Assembly: GCF_023544665.1 (NCBI RefSeq)
Contig: NZ_JAMJFL010000016.1
Coordinates: 98,447 to 162,446, forward strand
Source: Streptomyces sp. YS415
GTDB lineage: Bacteria > Actinomycetota > Actinomycetes > Streptomycetales > Streptomycetaceae
Direction of reading: 5' to 3'
Length of the DNA: 64,000 nucleotides
The position numbers and the translations under genes are program-made. This document shows positions 17,401 to 27,300 of this stretch, piece after piece; position 1 is the stretch's first letter; each line of letters opens with the position of its first letter. Below the pieces are notes generated by a model. That model searched no databases, had not been told where the DNA came from, and saw only the letters and a program-made list of their open reading frames with translations.

Positions 17401-20400
17401 CGACGACGAGCAGGCCGTGTCGACGGTCACCGCCGGTCCCTCGAGGCCGAGTTGGTAGGCGACGCGGCCGGAGGTGACGCTGGACATGTTGCCGGTGCCG
17501 AGGAAGCCTTCGATGCCGTCCGGCACGGCGTTGAGACGGGCCACGTACTCGGAGGCCAGGGCCCCGGCGAAGACCCCTGTCCGGGTGCCGCGCAGGGAAC
17601 CGGGGGCGATGCCCGCGCGCTCGACGGCCTCCCAGGAGGCTTCGAGGAGGAGCCGCTGCTGCGGGTCCATCGCCAGCGCCTCGCGCGGCGAGATCCCGAA
17701 GAACGCGGCGTCGAACCCGGCCGCGTCCGCCACGAACCCGCCGCCCCGGACGTACGTCTTGCCGTGGGCCTCGGGGTCGGGGTCGTAGAGGTCGTCGTCC
17801 CAGTCACGGTCCTGCGGGAAGGCGGTGATGGCGTCCTCCCCGGCGCGCACCAGCCGCCACAGCTCTTCCGGGGACTCGATGCCGCCGGGGAAGCGACAGG
17901 CCATGCCGACGATCGCGATCGGCTCGTCCGCCAGGCCGCCGGTGACCGTCGAGCGAGCGACGGGGCCCGGCTCGTGGGCGGCGGGCAGCCCGGATAGCTC
18001 CGAACGGATCTGTCGGGTGAGGGCGGTGGGGGTGGGGTGGTCGAAGACGAGGGTGGCGGGCAGGCGGAGGCCGGTGGCGGTGTTGAGGCGGTTGCGCAGT
18101 TCGACGGCGGTGAGGGAGTCGAAGCCGAGTTCCTTGAAGGGGCGTTCGGCGTCGACGGCTTGCGGGTTGGTGTGGCCGAGTACGGCGGCGACGTGCGAGC
18201 GGACCAGGTCCAGCAGGAACCGTTCCCGCTCGGCCTCGCTCAGGCTCGCCAGCCGCTCCGCCAGCGAACCCGCGCCATCGACCGCCCCCACCGAGGCCGC
18301 CACCCGCCGTGTCGCGGCCGGCGCGCGCACCAACCCCCGCAGCAACGTCGGCAGCACACCCCTCGCCGCGTGGGCACCCAACTCCGCCAGATCCAACGGA
18401 CTGGCGAGGAGCAGCCCTTCGTCCAGGGTGCCCGCCCGGTCGAAGAGGGTGAGGCCGTGTTCGGAGGTGAGCGGGATCAGGCCGCCTTGGGAGAGGCGGG
18501 CGCGGTCGCGGTTCTCCATGTGCCCGGTCATGGCGCTGGCCTGCTCCCAGTAACCCCAGGCCACAGAGGTGGCGGGCAGGCCCTGGGCGCGGCGGTGCTG
18601 GGCGAGGGCGTCCAGGAAGACGTTCGCCGCCGCGTAGTTGGCCTGGCCCGGCGCACCGAACAGGCCCGAAGCGGAGGAATAGAGAGCGAACAAGGCCAGG
18701 TCATCGTCGCGTGTCAGCTCGTGGAGGTTGACGGCTGCCTGGACCTTCGGCCGCCAGACCGCGGCCAGCTGTTCCGGGGTGAGCGAGGTCAGCACACCAT
18801 CGGCCAGAACACCCGCCGCGTGGACGACACCAGTGAGCCTACGGCCGTCCAGCAGGGCGGCGAGCTGATCACGGTCGGCGGCGTCACAAGCGGCGACGGT
18901 CGCGGTGGCACCCAACTCGTATAGCTCGGCGACGAGTTCCTGCGCACCCGGCGCATCCGGACCCGTGCGGCTGGTGAGCAGCAGGTTACGTGCCCCGTGC
19001 TCGGTCACCAGGTGGCGGGCGAGCAGCGCGCCGAGAGTGCCGGTCCCGCCCGTGATCAGGACCGTGCCCTCGGGGTCGAGGACCGGCGGCATGGTGAGCA
19101 CCACCTTGCCGACATGCTTGGCCTGGCTCATGAAGCGGAAGGCTTCCGGAGCCCTGCGCACGTCCCACGTCCGCACCGGCAACGGCCTCAGTGCACCCGA
19201 CTCGAAGAGGGAGACGACGGTCCGCAGGATCTCGCTCGCGCGGTCCAGGCCGCCGTCGCCGGGGCTGTAGGCGCGATAGGTGACCCCGGAACGCTCGGCG
19301 GTGACCTCCTCGGCATCCCGGATGTCGGTCTTGCCCAGCTCAAGGAACCGACCACCGTGAGAGAGCAGGTCGAGGGAGGCATCGACGTACTCACGGGCGA
19401 GGGAGTTGAGGACGACGTCCACACCCTCGGCCCTCGCCCCGAACTTCTCCCGGAAGTCCAGGTCACGGGAGGAGGCGATCCGGTCGTCCGACAGTCCCAG
19501 GCCCCGCAGCACATCCCACTTCCCCGGACTGGCCGTGGCCAGGACCTCGGCGCCGAAGTGTCGGGCCAGCTGGATGGCCGCCATTCCGACCCCACCCGCA
19601 CCCGCATGCACCAGCACGGTGTCACCCCGCTGGACGGAGGCAAGGTCGACCAGGCCGTAGTACGCCGTCAGGAACACCACCGGGACGGACGCCGCCTGCT
19701 CGAACGACCACCCCTCAGGAACGCGGACGACCACCCTGGCGTCGGTGACCGCGAACGGCCCGAGGCCGCCCGTCACGAAGCCCATGACTCGGTCGCCGGC
19801 AGAAAGATGGGTGACCCCTTCGCCGACCTCGACCACCACGCCGGCGCATTCGCTCCCCATCACGGTCTGGCCGGGGACCATGCCCAGGCCGATGAGGACG
19901 TCGCGGAAGTTGAGGCCCGCGGCCCGCACGGCGATGCGCACCTGCCCGGCGGCGAGCGGCGCGGTCGCCTCGGGGACCGGCAGGAGGGTGAGCCCTTCCA
20001 AGGTGCCGGAGGCCACGGTGTCCAGCCGCCAGGCCCGCTCACCGGCCGGCGGAACCAGCCCGGCACCGGAAGAAACGCGCGCCAGCCTCGGCACCAGGAC
20101 ATCTTCGCCCCGCACCGCAAGCTGCCACTCCCCCGCCTCCAACGCCGCCACCACACCCTCAGCGACAAAAGCAGCACCCAACTCCGACGCCGGGTCCAGG
20201 TCAAGGAGGAGGAACCGCCCCGGATTCTCCGACTGCGCCGACCGGACCAGCCCCCACACCGGAGCGGCCACCAGATCCCGTACGTCCTCCCCCTCACGCG
20301 CCGCCACAGCACCCCGCGTCACCACCACCAGCCGGGTGTCGGCCAACGCATCGACGGCCAGCCACTCCTGCACGAGGGCCAGCACATCCGCCGTCACCCG

Positions 20401-23400
20401 GCGAGTGCTCTCGGCCAGCCCTTGCCCGCCGTCCACCGACGGGACGCAGACCAGGACGACCCCGGGTGCAGGCACTCCGGCGTCGAGGACCGCGCGCATC
20501 CCTTCGAGGTCCGGGTAGGAGTCCACGGCGAGCCCGGCGCCTTGGACGGCAGCACCGACGTTGTGCGGGTCCTCCGCCCCCAGCACCGCCCACACCCCGG
20601 CCCCGGTGACCTCCTCGGGAACCGGCAAGGACGTCCAGTCCACACGGAAGAGATCGTCGTCCTCCGCACCCCGGCCGCTGCCCAACGCAGCCGCCGAAAC
20701 CGGGCGCAACACCAGCGAGCGCACCTCGGCAACCGGCTGACCGGTGCCGTCGGCCACCTCAACAGCCAGCGCGTCCTCACCCGCCGCACTGATCCGCACC
20801 CTCAGACGATCAGCACCCGCCGCGAACAGGGAAACCCCCGTCCAGGCGAACGGCAGCCGCAACACCTCCCCGCCACCGCCAAAGTCCCCGTACCCATTGG
20901 CATGCAACGCCGCGTCCAGCAACGCCGGATGAATCCCGAACCGTGCCGCCTCCGCCCGCTCCGACTCCCCCAACTCAACCTCGGCGAACACCTCGCCCCC
21001 GCGCCTCCACACCGCGCGCAGCCCCTGGAACGCGGGGCCATAGCCGTAACCAGCCGCCTCTACGCCCGCGTAGAAGCCGGAGATGTCGACAGTTTCGGCA
21101 CCCGGGGGCGGCCAGGCGGTGAGACCGTCACCGGACGAGGTGCCCGGCTCCGGGCTGAGCAGGCCCTCCGCGTGGAGTGCCCACTGGTGGTCGGGCGCGG
21201 AGCCCTCGGGTCGGGAGTAGACCGTAAGTCCGCGCTCGCCCTGGGCCCCGGGGGCACTGACGACGACCTGGAGGTGGACGGCGCCCTGCTCGGAGAGGGT
21301 GAGCGGGGCTTGCAGGGTGAGTTCGGTGAGGTGTCCGCAGCCGACCTCGTCCCCGGCCCTGATCGCCAACTCGACGAAGCCGGTGCCGGGGAGGAGAACG
21401 GTGCCCGCGACGGCGTGATCCGCGAGCCAGGGATGCGTACGCAGAGACAACCGGCCGGTGAGGACCAGCCCTCCATCGGCGGCAAGACTCACCGCGGCAC
21501 CGAGCAACGGGTGATCCGCGGCGGCCAGACCGGCGCCGCTGACGTCGGCGGTGCTTGTGCCGGACTCCAGCCAGTAGCGCTGGTGTTGGAAGGCGTACGT
21601 CGGCAGATCGACGCGGCTCACCGCGCGGCCCGCGTAGACGGCGGACCAGTCGACGTCCGCGCCGTTGACCCAGAGTTCGGCTGCGCTCGCCAGGAAGCGG
21701 GCGTTCTCGTCCTCGTCCCGGCGCAGGGTGCCGACGACAGTGACCGGCTGCTCCGCCGCCTCCGCGATCGACTGCACACCCATGATGAGCACCGGGTGCG
21801 CACTGACCTCACTGAAACGGGAATACCCCTGCTCCAGAGCCACTTGGACCGCTTCGGTGAAGCGCACCGGCCGCCGCAAGCCCTCGTACCAGTACGAGGC
21901 ACCCATCGTCGTGGTGTCCAACACCCCGCCGGTCACCGTGGAGATCACCGGAACCCGAGAGACCTGCGGCGTCACCGGGGCAAGGGCCTCCAGCAGCTTC
22001 GCCTTGATGTCCTCCACGTGCGCGGAATGCGAGGCGTAGTCCACCGGAACCCGTCGGGCGCGGACGCCAGCGACCTCCGCCAGCGAGGCGATCTCGTCCA
22101 GGGCTTCCGGGTCACCTGCTACCACCGTGGCGTCCGGACCGTTGTAGACGGCTATCGAGACCCGCTCGCCATACGACGACACCCACGCCGAAGCCTGCTC
22201 CGGACCCGTCGCCAGCGACAACATCCCACCGCGACCGGCAAGTTCGTCCCTGATGGCTGCCGAACGGAGAGCGACCACCCGGGCGGCGTCCTTCAGACTC
22301 AGTGCACCGACCACCGCAGCGGCAGCGATCTCGCCCTGCGAATGGCCGATGACAGCCGCCGGAGTCACCCCGAACGACTCCCACACCGCAGCCAGCGACA
22401 CCATGACCGCCCACAGCACCGGCTGGACCATGTCCACCCGCCGCATCCAACCGTCGTCGTCGCCCCTCAGCACCTCGGTCAACGACCAGTCCACGAACGG
22501 CCCCAGCGCCGCCTCGCACTCCCCGATCCGCGCCGCGAACACCGGCGACGACTCCAGCAGCCCCCGCCCCATCCCCAGCCACTGCGACCCCTGCCCCGGA
22601 AACACGAACACCGGCGCACCCGCAGCCACAGCCGAACCCGCAACCACATTGCCCGCGGCAGCAGCGGACGCCAGAGCCTCCAGCCCAGCCGTCAGTTCAG
22701 CGGTCTCCCGCCCCCACACCACCGCCCGATGCTCCAGCGCCGTACGCGAAGCCCACAGACTCCACCCCACATCCACCGGGTCACCCGTCACACCCGCCAG
22801 CCGCCCCGCCTGCGCGGCCAATGCCCCCGCCGTACGCCCCGACACCAACCACGGCACCACGGGGGACCCCGACAAGCCCTCAGGACCGGAGGCCACCACG
22901 GGCCCCGGCTCCGACTCGGGCGGCGCCTCCTCCAGGATCACGTGGGCGTTCGTCCCGGAGACGCCGAAGGACGACACCGCGCCCCGGCGGGCCCGGTCGC
23001 TCTGGGGGACCCACGCGCGGGGCTCGGTGAGCAGCCGTACGTCGCCGGAGGTCCAGTCGACGTGCGGGGTGGGCTCGTCGACGTGGAGGGTGCGCGGGAG
23101 TTCGCCCTCGCGGAGGGCCATCACCATCTTGATGACGCCGGCCACACCCGCGCAGGCGCCGGAGTGGCCGATGTTCGACTTGATCGACCCGAGCCACAGG
23201 GGCCGGTCGGCGTCCCGGCCCTGGCCGTAGGTGGCCAACAGCGCCTGGGCCTCGATCGGGTCGCCCAGCGTCGTACCCGTGCCGTGGGCCTCCACCGCGT
23301 CCACGTCGCGCGGGGTGAGGCGGGCGCTCTCCAAGGCTTGTTCGATGACGCGGCGTTGGGCCAGTTCGCTGGGGGCGCTGAGGCCGTTGCTGGCGCCGTC

Positions 23401-24306
23401 CTGGTTGGTGGCGGAGCCGCGGATGACGGCCAGGACGCGATGGCCGTTGCGGCGGGCGTCGGAGAGGCGTTCCAGGAGGAGGACGCCGACGCCCTCGGAC
23501 CAGATGGTGCCGTCGGCGGCGGCCGCGAAGGCCTTGCAGCGGCCGTCGCGGGCGAGGCCGCGCTGGCGGCTGAAGCCGATGAAGCCCGAGGGGGTGGGCA
23601 TGACGGTGACACCGCCGGCGAGGGCGTAGTCGCACTCGCCGTTGCGCAGGGCCTGGACGCCGAGGTGGGTGGCGACGAGGGAGGAGGAGCAGGCGGTGTC
23701 GACGGTGACCGCGGGGCCCTCCAGGCCGAGGACGTAGGAGATCCGGCCGGAGACCACGGCGGTCATGTTGCCGGTGACGAGGAAGCCCTCGATCTCCTCG
23801 GGGACGGTGTCGAGGCGTGCGGCGTAGTCGGAGGCGACGGCTCCGGCGAAGACGCCGGTGCGGGTGCCGCGCAGGGCGGCGGGGAGGATGCCGGCCCGTT
23901 CGATCGCCTCCCAGGAGGCCTCCAGAAGGAGCCGCTGCTGCGGGTCCATGGCCAGCGCCTCGCGCGGTGAGATGCCGAAGAACTCGGGGTCGAAGTCGGC
24001 GGCGTCGTGCAGGAAGCCGCCCTCGACGACGTAGCTCTTGCCGTAGGCGTCCGGGTCGGGGTCGTACAGGTCCTCGTCCCAGCCGCGGTCGGTGGGGAAG
24101 GGGGTGATGCCGTCGACGCCCTCGGAGACCATGCGCCACAGGTCCTCGGGCGATCCGGCTCCGCCGGGGAAACGGCAGGCCATGCCGACGATCGCGACGG
24201 GGTCCTGGTCCTTGGCCTCGAGTTCGCGCAGCCGCTGCCGGACCTGGGAGTAGTCGGCGGTGACACGCTTGAGGTATTCGCGGAGCTTGTCTTCGTTGGT
24301 CGGCAT
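11479..24306 (-). CDS. PKS-E: two fully reducing methylmalonyl modules
   Basis: This 4275-residue bimodular PKS acts just before PKS-F. ATG 24306 lies 11 nt after the PKS-D stop; the AGGAG overlaps that TAG stop, so translation is probably coupled. Docking helix 1-33. Module 1: KS (Cys206), AT (Ser656, YASH 757), DH (His964), ER (GMVPG, Val1477; HAGAGGVG 1567), KR (Tyr1891, LAD loop), ACP (Ser2064). Module 2: KS (Cys2299), AT (Ser2748, YASH 2849), DH (His3056, HAVTG), ER (GMYPG, Tyr3567; 3657), KR (Tyr3981), ACP (Ser4154). The C-terminal docking tail ends in DDELFDLLDSELG. All catalytic residues are intact, so both modules should add fully reduced C-methyl units (C6/C7, then C4/C5). The two modules are near copies offset by about 6270 bp, with long stretches differing at only a few bases. 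The ERs differ at the Val/Tyr position. Confidence 0.96.
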   Translation of the reverse strand: MPTNEDKLREYLKRVTADYSQVRQRLRELEAKDQDPVAIVGMACRFPGGAGSPEDLWRMVSEGVDGITPFPTDRGWDEDLYDPDPDAYGKSYVVEGGFLHDAADFDPEFFGISPREALAMDPQQRLLLEASWEAIERAGILPAALRGTRTGVFAGAVASDYAARLDTVPEEIEGFLVTGNMTAVVSGRISYVLGLEGPAVTVDTACSSSLVATHLGVQALRNGECDYALAGGVTVMPTPSGFIGFSRQRGLARDGRCKAFAAAADGTIWSEGVGVLLLERLSDARRNGHRVLAVIRGSATNQDGASNGLSAPSELAQRRVIEQALESARLTPRDVDAVEAHGTGTTLGDPIEAQALLATYGQGRDADRPLWLGSIKSNIGHSGACAGVAGVIKMVMALREGELPRTLHVDEPTPHVDWTSGDVRLLTEPRAWVPQSDRARRGAVSSFGVSGTNAHVILEEAPPESEPGPVVASGPEGLSGSPVVPWLVSGRTAGALAAQAGRLAGVTGDPVDVGWSLWASRTALEHRAVVWGRETAELTAGLEALASAAAAGNVVAGSAVAAGAPVFVFPGQGSQWLGMGRGLLESSPVFAARIGECEAALGPFVDWSLTEVLRGDDDGWMRRVDMVQPVLWAVMVSLAAVWESFGVTPAAVIGHSQGEIAAAAVVGALSLKDAARVVALRSAAIRDELAGRGGMLSLATGPEQASAWVSSYGERVSIAVYNGPDATVVAGDPEALDEIASLAEVAGVRARRVPVDYASHSAHVEDIKAKLLEALAPVTPQVSRVPVISTVTGGVLDTTTMGASYWYEGLRRPVRFTEAVQVALEQGYSRFSEVSAHPVLIMGVQSIAEAAEQPVTVVGTLRRDEDENARFLASAAELWVNGADVDWSAVYAGRAVSRVDLPTYAFQHQRYWLESGTSTADVSGAGLAAADHPLLGAAVSLAADGGLVLTGRLSLRTHPWLADHAVAGTVLLPGTGFVELAIRAGDEVGCGHLTELTLQAPLTLSEQGAVHLQVVVSAPGAQGERGLTVYSRPEGSAPDHQWALHAEGLLSPEPGTSSGDGLTAWPPPGAETVDISGFYAGVEAAGYGYGPAFQGLRAVWRRGGEVFAEVELGESERAEAARFGIHPALLDAALHANGYGDFGGGGEVLRLPFAWTGVSLFAAGADRLRVRISAAGEDALAVEVADGTGQPVAEVRSLVLRPVSAAALGSGRGAEDDDLFRVDWTSLPVPEEVTGAGVWAVLGAEDPHNVGAAVQGAGLAVDSYPDLEGMRAVLDAGVPAPGVVLVCVPSVDGGQGLAESTRRVTADVLALVQEWLAVDALADTRLVVVTRGAVAAREGEDVRDLVAAPVWGLVRSAQSENPGRFLLLDLDPASELGAAFVAEGVVAALEAGEWQLAVRGEDVLVPRLARVSSGAGLVPPAGERAWRLDTVASGTLEGLTLLPVPEATAPLAAGQVRIAVRAAGLNFRDVLIGLGMVPGQTVMGSECAGVVVEVGEGVTHLSAGDRVMGFVTGGLGPFAVTDARVVVRVPEGWSFEQAASVPVVFLTAYYGLVDLASVQRGDTVLVHAGAGGVGMAAIQLARHFGAEVLATASPGKWDVLRGLGLSDDRIASSRDLDFREKFGARAEGVDVVLNSLAREYVDASLDLLSHGGRFLELGKTDIRDAEEVTAERSGVTYRAYSPGDGGLDRASEILRTVVSLFESGALRPLPVRTWDVRRAPEAFRFMSQAKHVGKVVLTMPPVLDPEGTVLITGGTGTLGALLARHLVTEHGARNLLLTSRTGPDAPGAQELVAELYELGATATVAACDAADRDQLAALLDGRRLTGVVHAAGVLADGVLTSLTPEQLAAVWRPKVQAAVNLHELTRDDDLALFALYSSASGLFGAPGQANYAAANVFLDALAQHRRAQGLPATSVAWGYWEQASAMTGHMENRDRARLSQGGLIPLTSEHGLTLFDRAGTLDEGLLLASPLDLAELGAHAARGVLPTLLRGLVRAPAATRRVAASVGAVDGAGSLAERLASLSEAERERFLLDLVRSHVAAVLGHTNPQAVDAERPFKELGFDSLTAVELRNRLNTATGLRLPATLVFDHPTPTALTRQIRSELSGLPAAHEPGPVARSTVTGGLADEPIAIVGMACRFPGGIESPEELWRLVRAGEDAITAFPQDRDWDDDLYDPDPEAHGKTYVRGGGFVADAAGFDAAFFGISPREALAMDPQQRLLLEASWEAVERAGIAPGSLRGTRTGVFAGALASEYVARLNAVPDGIEGFLGTGNMSSVTSGRVAYQLGLEGPAVTVDTACSSSLVALHLAVQSLRQDECDMALAGGVTVMCTPTGFVELSRQRGLSADGRCKAFAAAADGFGPAEGVGVLVVERLSDALAKAHRVLAVVRGSAINQDGASNGLTAPNGPSQQRVIRAALGNVGLSPTDIDVVEAHGTGTTLGDPIEAQALLATYGQGRDAERPLWLGSVKSNIGHTQAAAGVAGVIKMVMAMRAGVLPRTLHVDEPSPHVDWTTGEVRLLTEEQEWAANGHPRRAGVSSFGISGTNAHVILEEAPAGAEPGPVLVSGPEGLSGSPVVPWLVSGRSAGALAAQAGRLAGVTGDPVDVGWHLLSDRSALEHRAVVWGRETAELTAGLEALVSGAVAGNAVTGTAVASGAPVFVFPGQGSQWLGMGRGLLDSSPVFAARIAECEAALGPFVDWSLTEVLRGDDDGWMRRVDMVQPVLWAVMVSLAAVWESFGVTPAAVIGHSQGEIAAAAVAGALSLEDAARVVALRSAAVRDELAGHGGMLSLATGPEQTAEWVSTYGERVSIAVYNGPDATVVAGDPEALDEITSLAEAAGVRARRVPVDYASHSAQVEQIEQRLLDVLAPVTPQVSRVPVISTVTGEVLDTTTMGASYWYEGLRQPVRFTEAVQVALEQGHSRFSEVSAHPVLIMGVQSIAEAAEQPVTVVGTLRRDEDENARFLASAAELWVNGADIDWTAVYAGRAVAPVDLPTYAFQHERFWLEAAGSTGDPAELGLGAAEHPLLGAAVSLAADGGVVLTGRLSLRTHPWLADHAVTGTVLFPGTGFVELAIRAGDEVGCGHLSELTLHAPLLLPERGAIHLQVVVGAPDESGDRAVTVHSRTEGAEPDDPWTWHAEGVLGAKTVEPLATDLTAWPPPGADALDVSGFYAGAEAAGYGYGPAFQGLRKAWKRGGEVFAEVELGESERAEAARFGIHPALLDAALHANGYGDFGGGGETLRLPFAWTGVSLFAAGADRLRVRISAAGEDALAVEVADGTGQPVAEVRSLALRPATALGGGRDGEADDLFRMEWASLPVPAEVTGAGVWAVLGAEDPYGVGAAVQGAGMAVDTYPDLGGVRVVMEAGVPAPEVVFACVPPVDGADGLAGAGQRATADVLALLRHWLADENLSDTRLVVVTRGAVAAREGEDVRDLVAAPVWGLIRSAQSENPGRFLLLDLDPASESGADLVAEGVVAALEAGEWQLAVRGEDVLVPRLARAASGAGLVPPTGERAWRLDTVASGTLDGLALVPAPETTAPLAAGQVRIAVRAAGMNFRDVLISLGMYPGQPILGSEGAGVVVEVGEGVSHLAPGDRVMGVVPHAFAPLVIADARLVAPIPEGWSFEQAASVPVVFLTAYYGLVDLGGLKRGDTVLVHAGAGGVGMAAIQLARHFGAEVLATASPGKWDVLRGLGLSDDRIASSRDLDFREKFGARAEGVDVVLNSLAREFVDASLELLAPDGRFVEMGKTDLRDPEQLAQANPGMTYAPFELGEAGPQRMGEILAEVMSLFQSGVLKPLPVRTWDVRRAPEAFRFMSQAKHVGKVVLTMPPVLDPEGTVLITGGTGTLGGLLARHLVTEYGVRNLLLTSRTGPEAPGAKELIADIEELGAVATVAACDAADRDQLAALLDGRRVTGVVHAAGVLADGVLTSLTPEQLAAVWRPKVQAAVNLHELTQDSDLAFFALYSSASGVFGAPGQANYAAANVFLDALAQHRRAQGLPATSVAWGYWEQASAMTGHMENRDRARLSQGGLVPLTSEHGLTLFDKALRLDEGLLVASGIDLAELRSLAAGGVLPGLLRGLVRAPAVTRRSAASVGAAGGAGSLAERLAGLSEAERERFLLDLVRSHVAAVLGHTNPQAVDAERPFKELGFDSLTAVELRNRLNTATGLRLPATLVFDHPTPTALTRQIRAQLPLAEAADTAPTLAAELERLERVIGAADSDEVVSHRVTDRLRALLAALEGASPAADPAEDDDLDGATDDELFDLLDSELGTA
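11761..11972 (-). repeat. Near-identical ACP block, copy in PKS-E module 2
   Basis: This 212-bp block covers the end of the module-2 ACP region and matches 18031-18242 in module 1 of the same gene with only about three differences. The offset is 6270 bp. It is the clearest part of a longer run of high identity between the two modules. Confidence 0.85.
18031..18242 (-). repeat. Near-identical ACP block, copy in PKS-E module 1
   Basis: Partner of 11761-11972. Even third codon positions are conserved, pointing to recent duplication or gene conversion and not to protein-level selection alone. Confidence 0.85.
22445..22639 (-). repeat. Near-identical AT block, copy in PKS-E module 1
   Basis: This 195-bp block from the KS-AT linker and start of AT matches 45627-45821 in PKS-C module 1 with a single visible difference, although the copies are 23 kb apart in different genes. 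Confidence 0.85.
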
Positions 24307-24317
24307 CTCGGCTTCTC

Positions 24318-27300
24318 CTAGGCTCCAAGCTCGCGGTCGATCAGGTCGAACATCTCGTCGTCGGTGACGGCGTCGAGGGCGATGTCGTCGAGGACGCCCT
24401 CGCCGGGGCCGTCGCCCGTGGGTGCGGTGTTGCCGGTCCATCGCCAGAGCACGGACTGGAGCCGCTTGACGACGCGGGCGCGGGCCTCGTCGTCGGTGAG
24501 GTCGGTCTCGACGGCCGCGAGGGCGGTGTCGAGCCGTTCGATCTCGGCGAGGACGCGGTCGGTGGGGTCGGTGGTGGCGGGGCCGCCGCCGGCGAGGCGC
24601 AGCCGCTCGTCGAGGTGGGCGGCGAGGGTGGCGGGGGCGGGGTAGGTGAAGACGAGGGTGGCCGGGAAGGAGAGGCCGGTCTCGGCGCCGAGGCGGTTGC
24701 GGAGCTGGACGGACATCATCGAGTCGAAGCCGACTTCCTTGAACTGCCGTTCGGCGTCGACGGCGTCCACGGAGTCGTGGCCGAGGACGGCGGCGGCTTC
24801 CCGGCGTACCAGGTCGGTGAGGTGGAGCAGGCGTTCGTCGGCGGTGAGTCCGGCGAGCCTGGCGAGGAGGGCGCCGCCTGCGTCCGGGTCGGTGCCCTGG
24901 GCCGCGCCCGCGGCGCCGCGGCGGCGGGTCGGGCCGGCGGGTACGAGGTCCCGCAGTTCCGGGGGGAGGGTTCCGGCGGCGGCGTGGCGGCGCAGGTCCG
25001 TGGGGTCGAGCCGGGTGGTGACGAGCGGCGGGAGGCTCAGGTGGAGGGCGGCGGCAAGGACCCGGGCGGCGGACGGGGGCGCGGCTTGGGGCGCCGGGTC
25101 CGGTCCGGGTGCCGCGGGTGTCTTTGTACGGCGGTCCCAGGGGGCGCTCGTGACGAGGGCGACGGGGAGTCCGGCGGCGTGGCGGTGGTGGGCCAGGGCG
25201 GTGAGGCGGGCGTCGGGTGCGGCGGCGAGCACGGCGAAGGCCTCGAGGGGGTGTTCCTTGGTCAGTTCGTGCAGGTGGAGGGTTGTCGTGGGGTCGGCCG
25301 CGGTGTCGACGACGGCGGTGAGCGGCTGCTCGGCGGGCAGGGCGTCGAGGAGTCCGGTGAGCCAGCCGCGGTCGGTGGGGTCGCCGGTGGCCCGTTCCAG
25401 GGTCGCTCCGTGAGTGGTGAGCAGGTCGCCGAGGGCGCCGTCGAGGGCGGTGGTCAGTTCGGTGAGGGGGTCGGTGGCGGGGGCGGCGACGAGGAGGGTA
25501 CGGACGGCGCGTTCGGTCACCAGGTGGTGGGCGAGGGCCGCGGCGGGGGCGCCGTCGCCTGCGGCGGTGAGCAGGACGGTGCCGGCCAGGGGCACGTACT
25601 CCTCGGGGGTGTTGAGGGGCAGGCGGCGGGCGCGCGGTACGAGGAGGGTGCCGTCGCGCAGGGCGAGGGTCGGCTCCGCGGTGGCGTGCGCGGTGCGCAG
25701 GGCGTGGGGCAGGTCCGGGTCCGGGGCGGCGTCCAGGTCGAGGTGGACTACGCGGCCGGGGTGTTCGGCCTGGGTGCGGCGGACGAGGTGGTGGACTGCG
25801 GCGCCCACGGGATCGGGCACGGGGACGCCCGCCCCATTTGTCGGGGGGACGCCCACCGCATCTGTCGCGGTGACACCCACCGGGTCGGGCGCGGCAGTTG
25901 CGGTGAGCTGCGCGGGAACGCCCCCGCGGGTCACCACGGCCAGCCGGATGCCGGTCAGTCGTTCGTCGGCGAGCCAGCGGTCCAGGAGGGCCGCGGCACG
26001 GTCCTCCTCGGCGTGGATCTCGGGGGTGGGGGCGGCCGGGTCGCGGGTGGCGGAGGGGAGCAGGACCCACTCCGGTGCGGGTACGCCCGCGTCGAGGACG
26101 GCGAGGAGGCCGTCGAGGTCCGGGTGGTCGGTGACGGCGTGACCGCCGTCCTGGAGGCCGGCGGCGAGGTCGAGCGGGTCCTCCCCGAGGACGGCCCAGG
26201 TGGCGAACTCGTCGCTGTGCACGGCCGTTTGCGGCTCGGCCAGTGGGGTCCACTCGGTGTGGAGGAGGGCGTCGTCGGCGGTGGCCGCGGCGGCGAGCTG
26301 CTTGGCGTCGACGGTGCGCTGGACCAGTGCGGCGACCTCGGCGACGGTACGGCCCGCCGGGTCCGCGAGCAGGATCCGCGTGCTGTCGGGACCGGCGGGG
26401 GTGAGGCGGACACGGAGTTCGGTGGCGCCGGTGGCGTACAGGCGCACGTCGCTCCAGGCGAAGGGCTGCCGCAGAGCGGTGGCGCCGGGGGCTGGGGCGG
26501 GCTCGGCGGGCCGGGTCAGGCCGCCCGCGTGGAGGGCGGCGTCGAAGAGGACGGGGTGGAGCCCGTAGCGCTGGGCCTCGGAGCGGAGCGTCTCGGGGAG
26601 GGCTACGTCGGCGTAGATCTCCTCGCCGAGCCGCCAGGCGGCGCGCAGGCCGCGGAAGGCGGGGCCGTAGCCGTATCCGGCGGCCCCGGCGGTGTCGTAG
26701 AAGTCTGAGACGTCGAGGGGTTCGGCGCCGAGCGGCGGCCAGGCGGTCAGGCCCGTCGGTTCGGTTTCAGTGCCGGTCTCGGTGTCGGTCTCTGGGAGTA
26801 CGACGCCTTCCGCGTGGCAGGTCCAGGGCTCGTCGTCGGTGCCGTTCTCGGGGCGGGAGTGGATGGCGACGGTGCGTTCGCCGTCGGTGCCCGGGGCGCC
26901 GACGGTGACCTGGAGCCGTACGCCGCCCCGCTCGGGCAGCACCAGCGGGCTGCGCAGGACGAGTTCGCGCAGGTGGCCGCAGCACGCTTCGTCCCCGGCG
27001 CGGACGGCCAGCTCGATCAGGGCCGAGCCGGGGAGCAGCGCGGTGTCGAGCACCCGGTGCTGGCCGAGCCAGGGGTGGCCGTGGGCGGCGAGCCGGCCGG
27101 TGAGGAGCAGGGTGTCGTCGTCGGCGGGGTGGACGACGGCGCCCAGCAGGGGGTGGCCGGTGTGGGTGAGGCCCAGGCCCGAGGGGTCGCCCGTGGCGCC
27201 GGCGGGGGCGGTGAGCCAGTAGCGGCGTCGCTGGAAGGGGTAGGTGGGCAGGTCGACGCGGCGCGGGGTGCGGCCCCTGTGCAGGGCGGTCCAGTCGATG

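Noticed and set aside
18997..23970. Other very long plus-strand frames (also near 12742, 27681, 40580, 47798)
   Set aside because: All mirror PKS coding sequence, repeat the same composition in each module copy, and lack recognisable protein features.
24307..26253. Upstream extensions of the PKS-E frame (and similarly PKS-D and PKS-F) into the preceding gene
   Set aside because: The extensions are low-complexity Arg/Pro/His sequence overlapping the preceding PKS gene in another frame. The true starts have ribosome binding sites and docking helices.
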